This document shows, piece by piece, positions 28,003 to 35,687 of a stretch of DNA of 64,000 nucleotides; position 1 is the stretch's first letter, and each line of letters begins with the position of its first letter. Origin of the DNA: Fontivivens sp964399735 (GTDB lineage Bacteria > Zhuqueibacterota > Zhuqueibacteria > Residuimicrobiales > Krinioviventaceae); the NCBI GenBank assembly GCA_964399735.1, contig CAYNSO010000006.1, positions 11,344 to 75,343 of the forward strand. Direction: 5' to 3'. The notes under the pieces are model-generated. The model searched no databases and was not told where the DNA came from. It saw only the letters and a list, made by a program, of their open reading frames with translations. Position numbers and translations under genes: made by a program.

Positions 28003-28380
28003 ATGTTGCATCATACTTTATTGATAAGCGCTGCGATCATTCTTGTTCTCTGGGGAATTGGTCATATTTTGCCGACCCGGGCAGTTGTCAGGGGATTTAA
28101 AAAGATTTCCCATGATAACAAATACCTGGTTATCATGTCGTGGCTTTGTGAAGGTATTCTGTTGATTTATGTTGGAATTATGTTAATATTAATCATGCTT
28201 CTTGCCGATATTTTCAATCCTGTAGCAATTTTATTTTACCGTAGCGCTGCCATACTATTGATCGTGTTAAGCATTGTAACTGCATTAACGGGCGCTAAAA
28301 CCCCGATTCTACCATTTAAACTTTGCCCTATAATCAAAATATTTTGTGCCTTTCTACTGATTCTGACAAGTGTATTATAA
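28003..28380 (+). CDS. Small four-helix membrane protein, function unknown
   Basis: 125 residues, mostly hydrophobic, with about four predicted membrane helices (about 5-22, 44-68, 76-98 and 106-125). I do not recognise a family. The start is set at ATG 28003, with GGA seven bases upstream; a GTG at 27991 is in frame but has no ribosome site. It is a single gene that ends in a bidirectional terminator shared with the convergent M16 peptidase genes. Confidence 0.65.
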   Translation: MLHHTLLISAAIILVLWGIGHILPTRAVVRGFKKISHDNKYLVIMSWLCEGILLIYVGIMLILIMLLADIFNPVAILFYRSAAILLIVLSIVTALTGAKTPILPFKLCPIIKIFCAFLLILTSVL

Positions 28381-28400
28381 AATTTAATGAACATAAATAA

Positions 28401-28430
28401 AAAATCCCGGTCAATTGCCGGGATTTTTTT
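28401..28430. terminator. Bidirectional rho-independent terminator
   Basis: Stem AAAATCCCGG (28401-28410) and CCGGGATTTT (28418-28427), 7-base loop, T run on the right and A run on the left. It lies between convergent genes ending at 28380 and 28456. Confidence 0.9.
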
Positions 28431-28455
28431 CAATCTCTGTGAGTCTGGTTTTATC

Positions 28456-29862
28456 TCAATAACCGTCTTCTTTGATCTCTTTTTCAGTTACCGTGCCATA
28501 TTTACCCACTTTATCGCGCAATTCGGAAGCTTTACCAATAAGCACAAACTGTAAATTTTCTTTGGGGAAATATTTGGCAATAATTTCTTGTGATTTTTCC
28601 ACCGTCAGTTTATCAACATTGGTCTGAAAATCATTGATAAAAGATTCGTCAAAATCGTAAATAAACATGGCAGTTAATAACTCTGCCAGGTTTCCTGCGG
28701 TTTCGTATTGTGGCGGAAACTGGCCTTTTATATAGTTACGCGCAGAGTTGAGAGTTGCTTCGTCAACTCCCCGGGTGTGCAGACGGTTGAGAACCTCCAG
28801 CGCGACATCAAGCGCCTCAATGGTGGTTTCATTACCCGTATAACTGCTGATGGCAAATAGCCCGGTGGTTTTATATGGGCGGAAAAAGCTTCTTACGCCA
28901 TAGGTAAGCCCCCTTTTAACGCGTAATTCATCATTAAGCCACGATGTAAATCGGTTGCCTAAAATTGTATTTATAACCTGGATCGCTACATAATCGGGAT
29001 TGCTGCGCTTGATACCATAACCGCCGATATAAAAGCGGGTTTCGGAGGTATCATCTTTGTTTACCAGCAATACCCGGCTGCGAGTGATAACCGGCATTCG
29101 TACCTGCTGCGGCGGGATCGGTTCGCTTTTTGCTTTCCAGTTGTTAAATAATTTTTCAACTTTGCTTTTCATATTTTTACTGTCAAAGTCACCCACCAGT
29201 ACCAGCGCCGAGCCGGAAGGGGTATAGTGTTGATCGTAAAAATTATTTAAATCTGTGACCTCTAGTGCCGAAACGCTGTTGTTCGTTCCTTCTGCCGGGT
29301 TGCCATACGGATTATCGGCATAGATAAATTTATCAAAATAACTGCGGATTACGCTTTGCGGACGCTCCTTGGCTTGCTGCAATTCCATCAGCATTCGGGT
29401 TTTCCGTTTATCAAATTCATCGCGGTCAAAAACAGGTGCAGTAATTATTTCCTGCATGATCGGAAAAACCGTATCCTGGTCTTTAGCGACAAATGAAAGG
29501 TCAAGTTGTGAATATTCTTTGGCTGTATAGGTTGAATAGGAAGCGCCAATATAATCCAGGGTTTCTTCAATTTGTTTTTTGGTATAGTTTTTTGTGCCAA
29601 ACAGTAATCCATCGGCGGTAAGAAAAGCCAGCCCATGCCTGGCGCCATCTTTGATTGCCCCGGCAGGAAATACGCAGGAGGCATAAATTAAAGGCACTTC
29701 ATGCTGTTCCATAAGGTAAACGGTCAGACCGTTTTTCATTACAAATTTTGTATATTCCGGCACTTTAAAGGATGATTGTGATTCGGCAGAGCTGGCAAAT
29801 CCTGACATTAGCATTATCAGAACAGGCAGTAAAAGCGTAACAAGCCATAATTTGTTTTTCAT
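28456..29862 (-). CDS. M16 family peptidase homologue, probably the inactive partner subunit
   Basis: 468 residues with a signal peptide (MKNKLWLVTLLLPVLIMLM) and two M16-type halves. The usual HxxEH zinc motif is lost: the equivalent segment reads ARHGLAFLTADGLLFG, with one His and no Glu-His pair. Other family features remain, for example YADNPYGNPAEGT, LVLVGDF and RVKRGLTYGVRSF. In M16 pairs such as the mitochondrial processing peptidase, one subunit is catalytic and the other only holds substrate; this gene follows the catalytic one with directly adjacent stop and start codons and a ribosome site (GAGGAGG) inside the end of the upstream gene, so the two probably form such a heterodimer in the periplasm. 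Confidence 0.88.
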   Translation of the reverse strand: MKNKLWLVTLLLPVLIMLMSGFASSAESQSSFKVPEYTKFVMKNGLTVYLMEQHEVPLIYASCVFPAGAIKDGARHGLAFLTADGLLFGTKNYTKKQIEETLDYIGASYSTYTAKEYSQLDLSFVAKDQDTVFPIMQEIITAPVFDRDEFDKRKTRMLMELQQAKERPQSVIRSYFDKFIYADNPYGNPAEGTNNSVSALEVTDLNNFYDQHYTPSGSALVLVGDFDSKNMKSKVEKLFNNWKAKSEPIPPQQVRMPVITRSRVLLVNKDDTSETRFYIGGYGIKRSNPDYVAIQVINTILGNRFTSWLNDELRVKRGLTYGVRSFFRPYKTTGLFAISSYTGNETTIEALDVALEVLNRLHTRGVDEATLNSARNYIKGQFPPQYETAGNLAELLTAMFIYDFDESFINDFQTNVDKLTVEKSQEIIAKYFPKENLQFVLIGKASELRDKVGKYGTVTEKEIKEDGY

Positions 29863-31179
29863 TTATTCCTCCTCACCTGATTTCATAATGCCTACTGTAC
29901 GGTTATCCTTGTGCAGGTACTTTCCTGCTACTCTTTGTATATCCGCAACAGTTATTTTATTGTATTCTTCCGGGGCATTGAACAGATTTTTAAAATCTTT
30001 AAAATATAATTCATACGTGCCAATTGTATTGGACTTGCCATCAATGGTTTCCATTTGATGATAAAAGTCCACCAGTTTACGGTTTTTAACTTTATGCAAT
30101 TCTTTTTCAGAAATTCCATTTTTAATGATCTTGTCGATGACTGTGTATACCGCTTGTTCCAGGGTGTTTTCATTTACATCCTGGTTACATATTGTATAAA
30201 TAAAAAACAATCCCGGATCAATTGACATGGAATACGAGGTTTCTACTGATACTGCCAGTTCCAGGCTATCGACAAGAGCGCTGTATAGCCGCGAACTGTT
30301 ACCTTCGCCCAGAATTGAGTTTAATAAATCTACCGCGTAATAATCGGGATGACTGGTCTCCGGGGTATGCCAGGCGATCATAATATTGGGCGAAGTAACA
30401 TCTTTATTAACCCACACTCTTTTTTCGCCCAGTTGTTCCGGTTCAACGGTATGGATTGGCCGGGGCGCCGGACGAGCCGGTATGCCGGCAAAATATTCCT
30501 GCGCCATTTCTTTAACCTGATCGGTATTGATTGCGCCGGACATGACGACGAGAACATTATTTGGAGCATAATAGGTATTAAAGTAATTTTGCAGATCTTG
30601 CTTGCTCCAGTTTTTAATATCCGATTCATAACCGATCACCGACCAACGATAGGGATGTGCCATAAAAGCAACGGCTAAAACCTGTTCATTTAAAAAGTAC
30701 CAGTTACTGTTGTTCAAATACATCAGCCTTTCGGAAAGGACCACGCCGCGTTCGCTTTCCACCATCGAATCGGCCAACGCCAGGTTGCCTATACGATCGG
30801 CTTCAAGCTCAAATATCAACGGCATGGCGTTAGTGGGGAAAAAGTCCGTATAAACCGTCATGTCTTCCGAGGTATAGGCATTGTTGGAACCGCCGTTGGC
30901 TTCCATTACCCGGTCAAATTCTTTGGGGCCATATTTTTTTGCGCCATTGAACATCATGTGCTCAAAAAAATGTGAAAGACCGGTAATGCCAGGCGCTTCA
31001 TTGCGAGAACCTACCCGGAAGAAAAAGTACATATTGGCATTCGGAATGGAATGGTCTTCGAGGATGAGGAATTTCATTCCGTTATCCAGCGTAAAGGTTT
31101 GAATATCTTCTGCTTTGGTCATGGCCATAAGTGAAGAAGCGCACAGAAGCAGCAAGAGCATGATTTTAAATTTTGTCAT
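29863..31179 (-). CDS. M16 family zinc peptidase, catalytic subunit
   Basis: 438 residues with a signal peptide (MTKFKIMLLLLLCASSLMA). The zinc motif HFFEH (GLSHFFEHMMFNG) is intact and the downstream Glu ligand lies in ESERGVVLSERL. M16 enzymes are insulinase/pitrilysin-type metalloproteases that cut peptides inside a closed chamber; exported forms clear peptides in the periplasm. The start is ATG 31179, behind GGAGGACACA; an ATG four codons upstream (31191) overlaps that ribosome site. It is cotranscribed with the inactive-type M16 gene that follows it on the minus strand. Confidence 0.9.
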   Translation of the reverse strand: MTKFKIMLLLLLCASSLMAMTKAEDIQTFTLDNGMKFLILEDHSIPNANMYFFFRVGSRNEAPGITGLSHFFEHMMFNGAKKYGPKEFDRVMEANGGSNNAYTSEDMTVYTDFFPTNAMPLIFELEADRIGNLALADSMVESERGVVLSERLMYLNNSNWYFLNEQVLAVAFMAHPYRWSVIGYESDIKNWSKQDLQNYFNTYYAPNNVLVVMSGAINTDQVKEMAQEYFAGIPARPAPRPIHTVEPEQLGEKRVWVNKDVTSPNIMIAWHTPETSHPDYYAVDLLNSILGEGNSSRLYSALVDSLELAVSVETSYSMSIDPGLFFIYTICNQDVNENTLEQAVYTVIDKIIKNGISEKELHKVKNRKLVDFYHQMETIDGKSNTIGTYELYFKDFKNLFNAPEEYNKITVADIQRVAGKYLHKDNRTVGIMKSGEEE

Positions 31180-31377
31180 TGTGTCCTCCATTTATATTTA
31201 TAGAATATACCGGCCAGCAAGAGTTGGCAGATATGTATTATTTTTTCAGTTTTGTTGCTGTGAGTTATTTTATGATTTTATTCCTTTTATTGATGCAGTT
31301 TTATTTATACGTAAGGATGAATATAAAGTTACCCCAAAATGACCGGGAGATATAAAAGCCTTCCGGTTTAACCCAAT

Positions 31378-31893
31378 TTATTTTATTTCCAATAGTTGAA
31401 AATCGTTAAATAATCCGTATACCAGTAGATCATAATCAATCCCTTGTGGCTGCATATCGGCAGCGTACGTGAAACTCCACGGGGTAACAATGCCGCGGTT
31501 ACGGACATTGTGATGCGGCCCCAGCAGGTTTTTCAAGGCGCCGTAAACGATTATCGTTATTTTATTCTCGCCATCCTTAACCAGGCTGCTGATATTGGCA
31601 GTATAGGGCTGCCAGCCGATAATTCCCGCTTCTGTGCTGTTTAAAAGTACACGGGCTACACTGCCATTCCATTTATGCAGGTTAACGGTATACTGGTTGT
31701 CGACAGTTAGAGTAAAAATTTTACTATAAGCAACGCCATCGGCTTTTGATGCCGGGGCAGCCGGAATCGGAACTGTTTTCAGTGAACCGGTATTACTGAT
31801 TGCCAGCAGCAGGCTGTTGGCAGGGGGGAGGCAGCCTTGAAAAATAGAAACCAGGCCCAAAACCAGCGCTGTTAAAAGTATTTTTTTATCCAT
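31378..31893 (-). CDS. Short lipoprotein resembling the C-terminal beta-sandwich of a glycoside hydrolase (possible remnant)
   Basis: 171 residues. It has a lipoprotein signal (LVSIFQGC, Cys about 21) followed almost at once by a beta-sandwich with SVARVLLN, AGIIGWQPYTANI, KDGENKITIIVYGALKNLLG and PHHN. This set is typical of the last, sugar-binding domain of large glycoside hydrolases (for example rhamnosidase-like proteins), which normally have several hundred residues in front of it. The catalytic part is missing. It may be a deletion derivative that kept both ends of a bigger lipoprotein, or a free-standing carbohydrate-binding lipoprotein. It follows lspA by 40 bases on the minus strand. 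Confidence 0.6.
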   Translation of the reverse strand: MDKKILLTALVLGLVSIFQGCLPPANSLLLAISNTGSLKTVPIPAAPASKADGVAYSKIFTLTVDNQYTVNLHKWNGSVARVLLNSTEAGIIGWQPYTANISSLVKDGENKITIIVYGALKNLLGPHHNVRNRGIVTPWSFTYAADMQPQGIDYDLLVYGLFNDFQLLEIK

Positions 31894-31933
31894 TTTCTGT
31901 GCTTTATCAGTTACAGATGTCAGGAATTTTGAA

Positions 31934-32419
31934 CTAGTTTGTATTACTATATTTAAACACAGCGATCATTAGCAAGCCGGCGCCGATGACGATATATACA
32001 TCGGCAATGTTATAGATATACCAGCGCAGGTTACCGATGCCCATATCGATAAAATCTACTACTGCACCATGATAGAAGCGATCAAAAGCATTACCGATAA
32101 AACCACTAAAAATAAACAAAAAAGCGAGCCGGGCAAGACCTTGCCCTTTTTCCTGAAAGTACAGCGGTATTTTTGTAAAAACCCAAACGACAAACGAGAT
32201 AATAACCAGCTTGCCGGCAATAATCAGCCAGGTGGGAGTATTGCCAACTGAAATACCAAAGACAATACCATCATTAAACACCAGATGCCATTTAAGTATA
32301 TTACCCAGCACGTTCACCGGCACACCCGGTTCAAGGTTGGCCAGAATAAGAAATTTGCTGATAATATCCAAAGCTGCCGCGCCGATAACAAAAAGTGAAA
32401 ACCAGATTATTTTTTTCAT
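31934..32419 (-). CDS. lspA: Lipoprotein signal peptidase LspA
   Basis: 161 residues with four membrane helices, the normal LspA length. The catalytic aspartates lie in FIGNAFDRFYHGAVVDFID and YIYNIADVYIVIG, and the N-terminal DIISKFLI and WHLVFNDGIVFGI segments match the family. LspA cuts diacylglyceryl-modified prolipoproteins in the cytoplasmic membrane. In the family the residue after Asn in the NxGxAFG loop is often Thr or Val, as in NDGIVFG here. The start is ATG 32419 with GGAAA upstream; a TTG six codons earlier is unlikely. A stub lipoprotein gene follows. Confidence 0.93.
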   Translation of the reverse strand: MKKIIWFSLFVIGAAALDIISKFLILANLEPGVPVNVLGNILKWHLVFNDGIVFGISVGNTPTWLIIAGKLVIISFVVWVFTKIPLYFQEKGQGLARLAFLFIFSGFIGNAFDRFYHGAVVDFIDMGIGNLRWYIYNIADVYIVIGAGLLMIAVFKYSNTN

Positions 32420-32580
32420 ACAGAATTTCCATTGCAAGGTGAGGAGGATGTGTATTATTGTATTTTATATATCAATGTAAACGTATAAGGAAATAATTGC
32501 AACTAAAATATTGGTTATTAGAAATTGAATTGTAATATGCAGCTGTATAGATCTAATCATTGATGTTTGTGAATAATAAA

Positions 32581-32611
32581 AAATCCGGTATCTGTAAAGG
32601 ATACCGGATTT
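32581..32611 (-). terminator. Rho-independent terminator of the methyltransferase/ATP-grasp gene
   Basis: 12-base perfect stem, AAATCCGGTATC (32581-32592) with GATACCGGATTT (32600-32611), 7-base loop, with an A run on the left (T run on the minus strand). It begins 28 bases beyond the stop codon at 32639. Symmetric enough to work on either strand. Confidence 0.88.
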
Positions 32612-32638
32612 TTTAGATCTTATAATTTTAACAAACTG

Positions 32639-34558
32639 TCAAGCCATAGACAGCCGCTCACGCGCCGCTTCAATGATCTTGTTCAACATTTCCGGATAAG
32701 AGATTCCGGTAATTTTTGCCATTTTTGCCAGGTGGCCGTCCCAGCACCAGCCGGGATTCGGATTCACTTCCAGCAGTCGCGGTGTTTTGTGATAGTCCAG
32801 CCGCCAGTCAAATCTTGCGTAATCGCGGCAGCTCAGTCTTTCAAACAGCTTGATGCAACTCGCAATCAGGAACCGTTCCGTGTCGGTCGGAATGTCCGCG
32901 GGAATGGATTTGATCTTCCAATAAGGAGAATCCGGCTGCCATTTGGCTTCATAACCACAAATTTGCGGCAGTTCCGGGGGCAGAGAAGAATAATCTTCTT
33001 CGATGATCGGCAAAACCGTGTACGAGTTGGGGGGATTGCCGATTATACCCACGCTGATATCTTTGCCAACCAGAAATTCTTCGACCAGGATCGGGTGTTG
33101 ATAGCCAAATTTTTCACGGATAATATTGATGGCATTTTCCAGCGCCTGAATGTTATAGCACACACAATCCTGGGTTATGCCGAAACTGGAATCGCCAAAA
33201 TTGGGTTTTACGATTACCGGAAAGGAGATCGTCAATTCGATAAAGTTGGTATCTTCCGGTTTGATAAAAATAGCTTTGGGAACCGGGATATCCATTTCCT
33301 CGGCTATACCGCGTACCAGTGATTTATCATAACAATAAGAAAGGCATTGCGGCGTGCCGCCGGTATAGGGAATTTGTGCCATTTCGAGTAATGCCGGCAC
33401 ATGTAGTTCCTTGGTGGCTTCGTTGTTAAAACCTTCATCGCACAGGTTAAAAACGAGGTCAAATTTTTTAATTTTACTCAAGTCCGAAATATACATATTA
33501 TGGTTATCGAAATAAGTGAACTTGAAATTTTTTAATTTACCAAGAGCTTTTTTCAATTCATTAACGGTATACATATCATCTTCATCAAACGTATTATTAG
33601 GTTTGATAATATCCTGTTTGCGGGGATCTCCTAACAAGACTGCAATATTTTGTACATTTTTGTGCGCTTCCTTGACAGTTGACCAGACCTTGTCCGCAGT
33701 GCCAACCAGAATCAATCGGCGCCCCATCATACCCAAATCCTGGTTCCTTTGCGAGTTGGTAAACAGTTCTTTTTCCATTTCAATATCTGTAAAACCGCAC
33801 CTGTCAAGCAATTCCCGGATGGAATCGGCGGTATATAATCGTTCTGCATAAAACTGATCGGCTATAACTCCTTTTTTTGTGTGAGTAATAACTTCGCGAG
33901 AGATCAATCGCTGCTCATCTTTGGAAAGTGAGCGTTCGCGGCAGACAAAGTAATTCTTGTCTATCCATTCCCAACTGCGCGGTTCAAAATTGCTTTTCAT
34001 AAAAGAACCGTCGGTAATATCAATTAAAACTTTTCCTTTTGGTTTTAATACACGCATGACTTCATTCAAAACCCGGTTATCATCATTCATTGTTTCAAAA
34101 TATCCAAAGCTATTGCCCAGTATCAGAACAAAATCAAACTTGTCTCGTGTAAAGGGAAGTTTTCTGGCGTCGCCTTCCTTAAATGTAATATTCAGCCCTT
34201 CGTTTGTTCTTACAAACCTGGCTCTGTTTATAAGATAGTGCGAACGATCCATACCAATAATATTTGTATAACCCCGTCTTGCAAGTTCAATTGTATGCCG
34301 GCCCTGGCCGCAGCATAGATCGAGAATGCAGTCATTTTTTCCCGGCGCCAGTATTTCCAGGAACAGATCAATTTCATTGCTGGTAATGGTCTCATCACTA
34401 ACAACATCGCCGTCAGTGCGTAAATAATTGGCATTGAACAAATGTCTCCACCAATCGGCCTTTACATAGCTTTCAAGATCTTCTACCGGGCCTAAAACCT
34501 CTATTATATTTTTCTTTTTGACGCTATGATTATGGGGTTTGGTTTTTACTTTCTTCAT
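32639..34558 (-). CDS. Fusion of SAM methyltransferase and D-Ala-D-Ala ligase-like ATP-grasp enzyme
   Basis: 639 residues in two catalytic halves. Residues about 25-290 are a class I SAM-dependent methyltransferase (motif I ILDLCCGQGRHTIELARRGY, motif II region FDFVLILGNSFGYF, then VLKPKGKVLID). Residues about 300-639 are a D-Ala-D-Ala ligase-type ATP-grasp domain (FNLCDEGF, PYTGGTPQCLSYCYDKSL, FPVIVKPNFGDSSFGI, PILVEEFLVGKDISVGIIG, CRDYARFDWRL, LLEVNPNPGW with the metal-binding Glu and Asn). Such ligases join a carboxylate to an amine through an acyl phosphate. Having both in one chain suggests a small peptide or amino-acid conjugate that is methylated and ligated. It is a single gene with its own terminator and a palindrome 34 bases upstream. 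It is too divergent to be the cell-wall Ddl. Confidence 0.85.
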   Translation of the reverse strand: MKKVKTKPHNHSVKKKNIIEVLGPVEDLESYVKADWWRHLFNANYLRTDGDVVSDETITSNEIDLFLEILAPGKNDCILDLCCGQGRHTIELARRGYTNIIGMDRSHYLINRARFVRTNEGLNITFKEGDARKLPFTRDKFDFVLILGNSFGYFETMNDDNRVLNEVMRVLKPKGKVLIDITDGSFMKSNFEPRSWEWIDKNYFVCRERSLSKDEQRLISREVITHTKKGVIADQFYAERLYTADSIRELLDRCGFTDIEMEKELFTNSQRNQDLGMMGRRLILVGTADKVWSTVKEAHKNVQNIAVLLGDPRKQDIIKPNNTFDEDDMYTVNELKKALGKLKNFKFTYFDNHNMYISDLSKIKKFDLVFNLCDEGFNNEATKELHVPALLEMAQIPYTGGTPQCLSYCYDKSLVRGIAEEMDIPVPKAIFIKPEDTNFIELTISFPVIVKPNFGDSSFGITQDCVCYNIQALENAINIIREKFGYQHPILVEEFLVGKDISVGIIGNPPNSYTVLPIIEEDYSSLPPELPQICGYEAKWQPDSPYWKIKSIPADIPTDTERFLIASCIKLFERLSCRDYARFDWRLDYHKTPRLLEVNPNPGWCWDGHLAKMAKITGISYPEMLNKIIEAARERLSMA

Positions 34559-34591
34559 TTTTTTACCATAAATAAAGATGCTTTCTTTTGC

Positions 34592-34609
34592 GATGGTTCA
34601 TGAACCATC
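34592..34609. promoter_or_regulatory. 18-base perfect palindrome upstream of the methyltransferase/ATP-grasp gene
   Basis: GATGGTTCATGAACCATC is its own reverse complement over 18 bases and ends 34 bases before the start codon at 34558. Its size and place fit an operator for a dimeric regulator. The TetR gene lies 300 bases away, but its probable own box (35541-35555) has a different sequence, so the binding protein is unknown. Confidence 0.55.
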
Positions 34610-34921
34610 TGTTGATTATTCATTTGTTTTATACTAGAAAAATTCGGCAAATATAAACATAATGTTTATATGATACAAATAAAATTATGTTTTATTCAGG
34701 TTTTTTATTGTCACCGGATTTCAAGATGAGGAAGGATGAATATAGTTATTATCCGATGGCTGAAGGACAATTAATATATATTAACTGATTTTAAAATGCA
34801 AATAATTATTTAATCATTTTCCCCTCACTTTATTTACAGGCATTGGATCAAAATAGTTTAATTGTTTGTTTTATATAAATATAAATAGATGTGGTGTGAT
34901 GGCTGATGTTGAAATATTTTA
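34610..34921. other. AT-rich intergenic region upstream of the methyltransferase/ATP-grasp gene
   Basis: Very AT-rich spacer between the tetR stop codon and the palindrome. I saw no open frame with support and no strong hairpin. The promoter of the methyltransferase/ATP-grasp gene must lie here, but no clear hexamer pair stands out. Confidence 0.4.
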
Positions 34922-35512
34922 TCAGGAGGAATGGTTCAGCAGAATTGTCTCAAAAACCAGTTTATTGAAAATAATCAGAGGTTCCGAATTTTTCGTTACC
35001 TTGGTACGCAGTAAAGCGCCTTCCCAGCTGTTAAAAATAAAATCAGCAGTCATGTTGATATTAATTTCCTGTGATATTTCCCCGTGTTGTTGGGCGTGAC
35101 TAAGAAAGGATCTGATTCTATCTTTCATTTTTATCATCATGTCATTCAATTTACCGCGAAAAAGAATATTTATATCGCCCAGTTCCTGAGCCAGGTTGCC
35201 AATCGGGCAGCCGATGATATAGTTACCTTTTTCAATATGTTTTTGATAGAATTTAAAGAAATTGCCCAGGCGTTCCAGGTACCCGTAACTGTTGTCTTTG
35301 AAAAAAGTGTCGGCGGAGTTGAGAAAGAATCTGGCATAAAATTCAACCAGTTGCAGACCAAAATCTTCTTTGCTTTTGAAATAAAAATAAAAAGAGCCTT
35401 TTGGTACTTGAGCTGCTTTCAGTATTTCCTGAATTCCGGTATGATGAAAACCCTTTAACTGAATGATTTCCGCGCCTTTTTCCAGTATCAGCTCTTTGGT
35501 ATTTCTTTTCAT
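34922..35512 (-). CDS. TetR/AcrR family transcriptional regulator (LmrA/YxaF-like)
   Basis: 196 residues. The N-terminal HTH (about 6-50) has the canonical AEIIQLKGFHHTGIQEILKAAQVPKGSFYFYF sequence spread (key residues GF, TGIQEIL, VPKGSFYFYF). The C-terminal ligand domain contains IIGCPIGNLAQELGD, typical of the LmrA/YxaF-related TetR group, which control drug efflux or detoxification genes. The start is ATG 35512, eight bases after AGGAA. A site resembling the LmrA/YxaF box lies 29 bases upstream of the ATG (35541-35555), so self-repression is likely. No obvious efflux pump gene lies next to it. Confidence 0.9.
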   Translation of the reverse strand: MKRNTKELILEKGAEIIQLKGFHHTGIQEILKAAQVPKGSFYFYFKSKEDFGLQLVEFYARFFLNSADTFFKDNSYGYLERLGNFFKFYQKHIEKGNYIIGCPIGNLAQELGDINILFRGKLNDMMIKMKDRIRSFLSHAQQHGEISQEININMTADFIFNSWEGALLRTKVTKNSEPLIIFNKLVFETILLNHSS

Positions 35513-35540
35513 TGTCCGCTTCCTTTTTGGTATGCAAATG

Positions 35541-35555
35541 TAGACCAATCGGCTA
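35541..35555. promoter_or_regulatory. Probable TetR autoregulatory operator (LmrA/YxaF-box-like)
   Basis: TAGACCAATCGGCTA is an imperfect palindrome followed by TAAAA. It resembles the Bacillus subtilis LmrA/YxaF box, whose core I recall as AGACC-N-GTC with a TATA tail. It lies directly upstream of the tetR-type gene whose product belongs to the same subgroup. The match is judged by eye only. Confidence 0.45.
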
Positions 35556-35643
35556 TAAAAGTCAAGAAGAATTATTAATTATAAAAAAAAAATTAACAGG
35601 AGGGTGTTTGGCAACACGCCCAATAGTTTTCAGGCAGAAAATG

Positions 35644-35678
35644 AACAGGGGTTTCCTGTAAATCGGGAAACCCCTGTT
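35644..35678 (-). terminator. Terminator hairpin of the CsgG/PEGA-FnIII operon
   Basis: 13-base perfect stem, AACAGGGGTTTCC (35644-35656) with GGAAACCCCTGTT (35666-35678), 9-base loop. It begins 10 bases after the stop codon of the minus-strand lipoprotein gene. The T-rich side is stronger on the plus strand, and on the minus strand the tail is TTCATTTT. Confidence 0.75.
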
Positions 35679-35687
35679 TTTTCTTTT

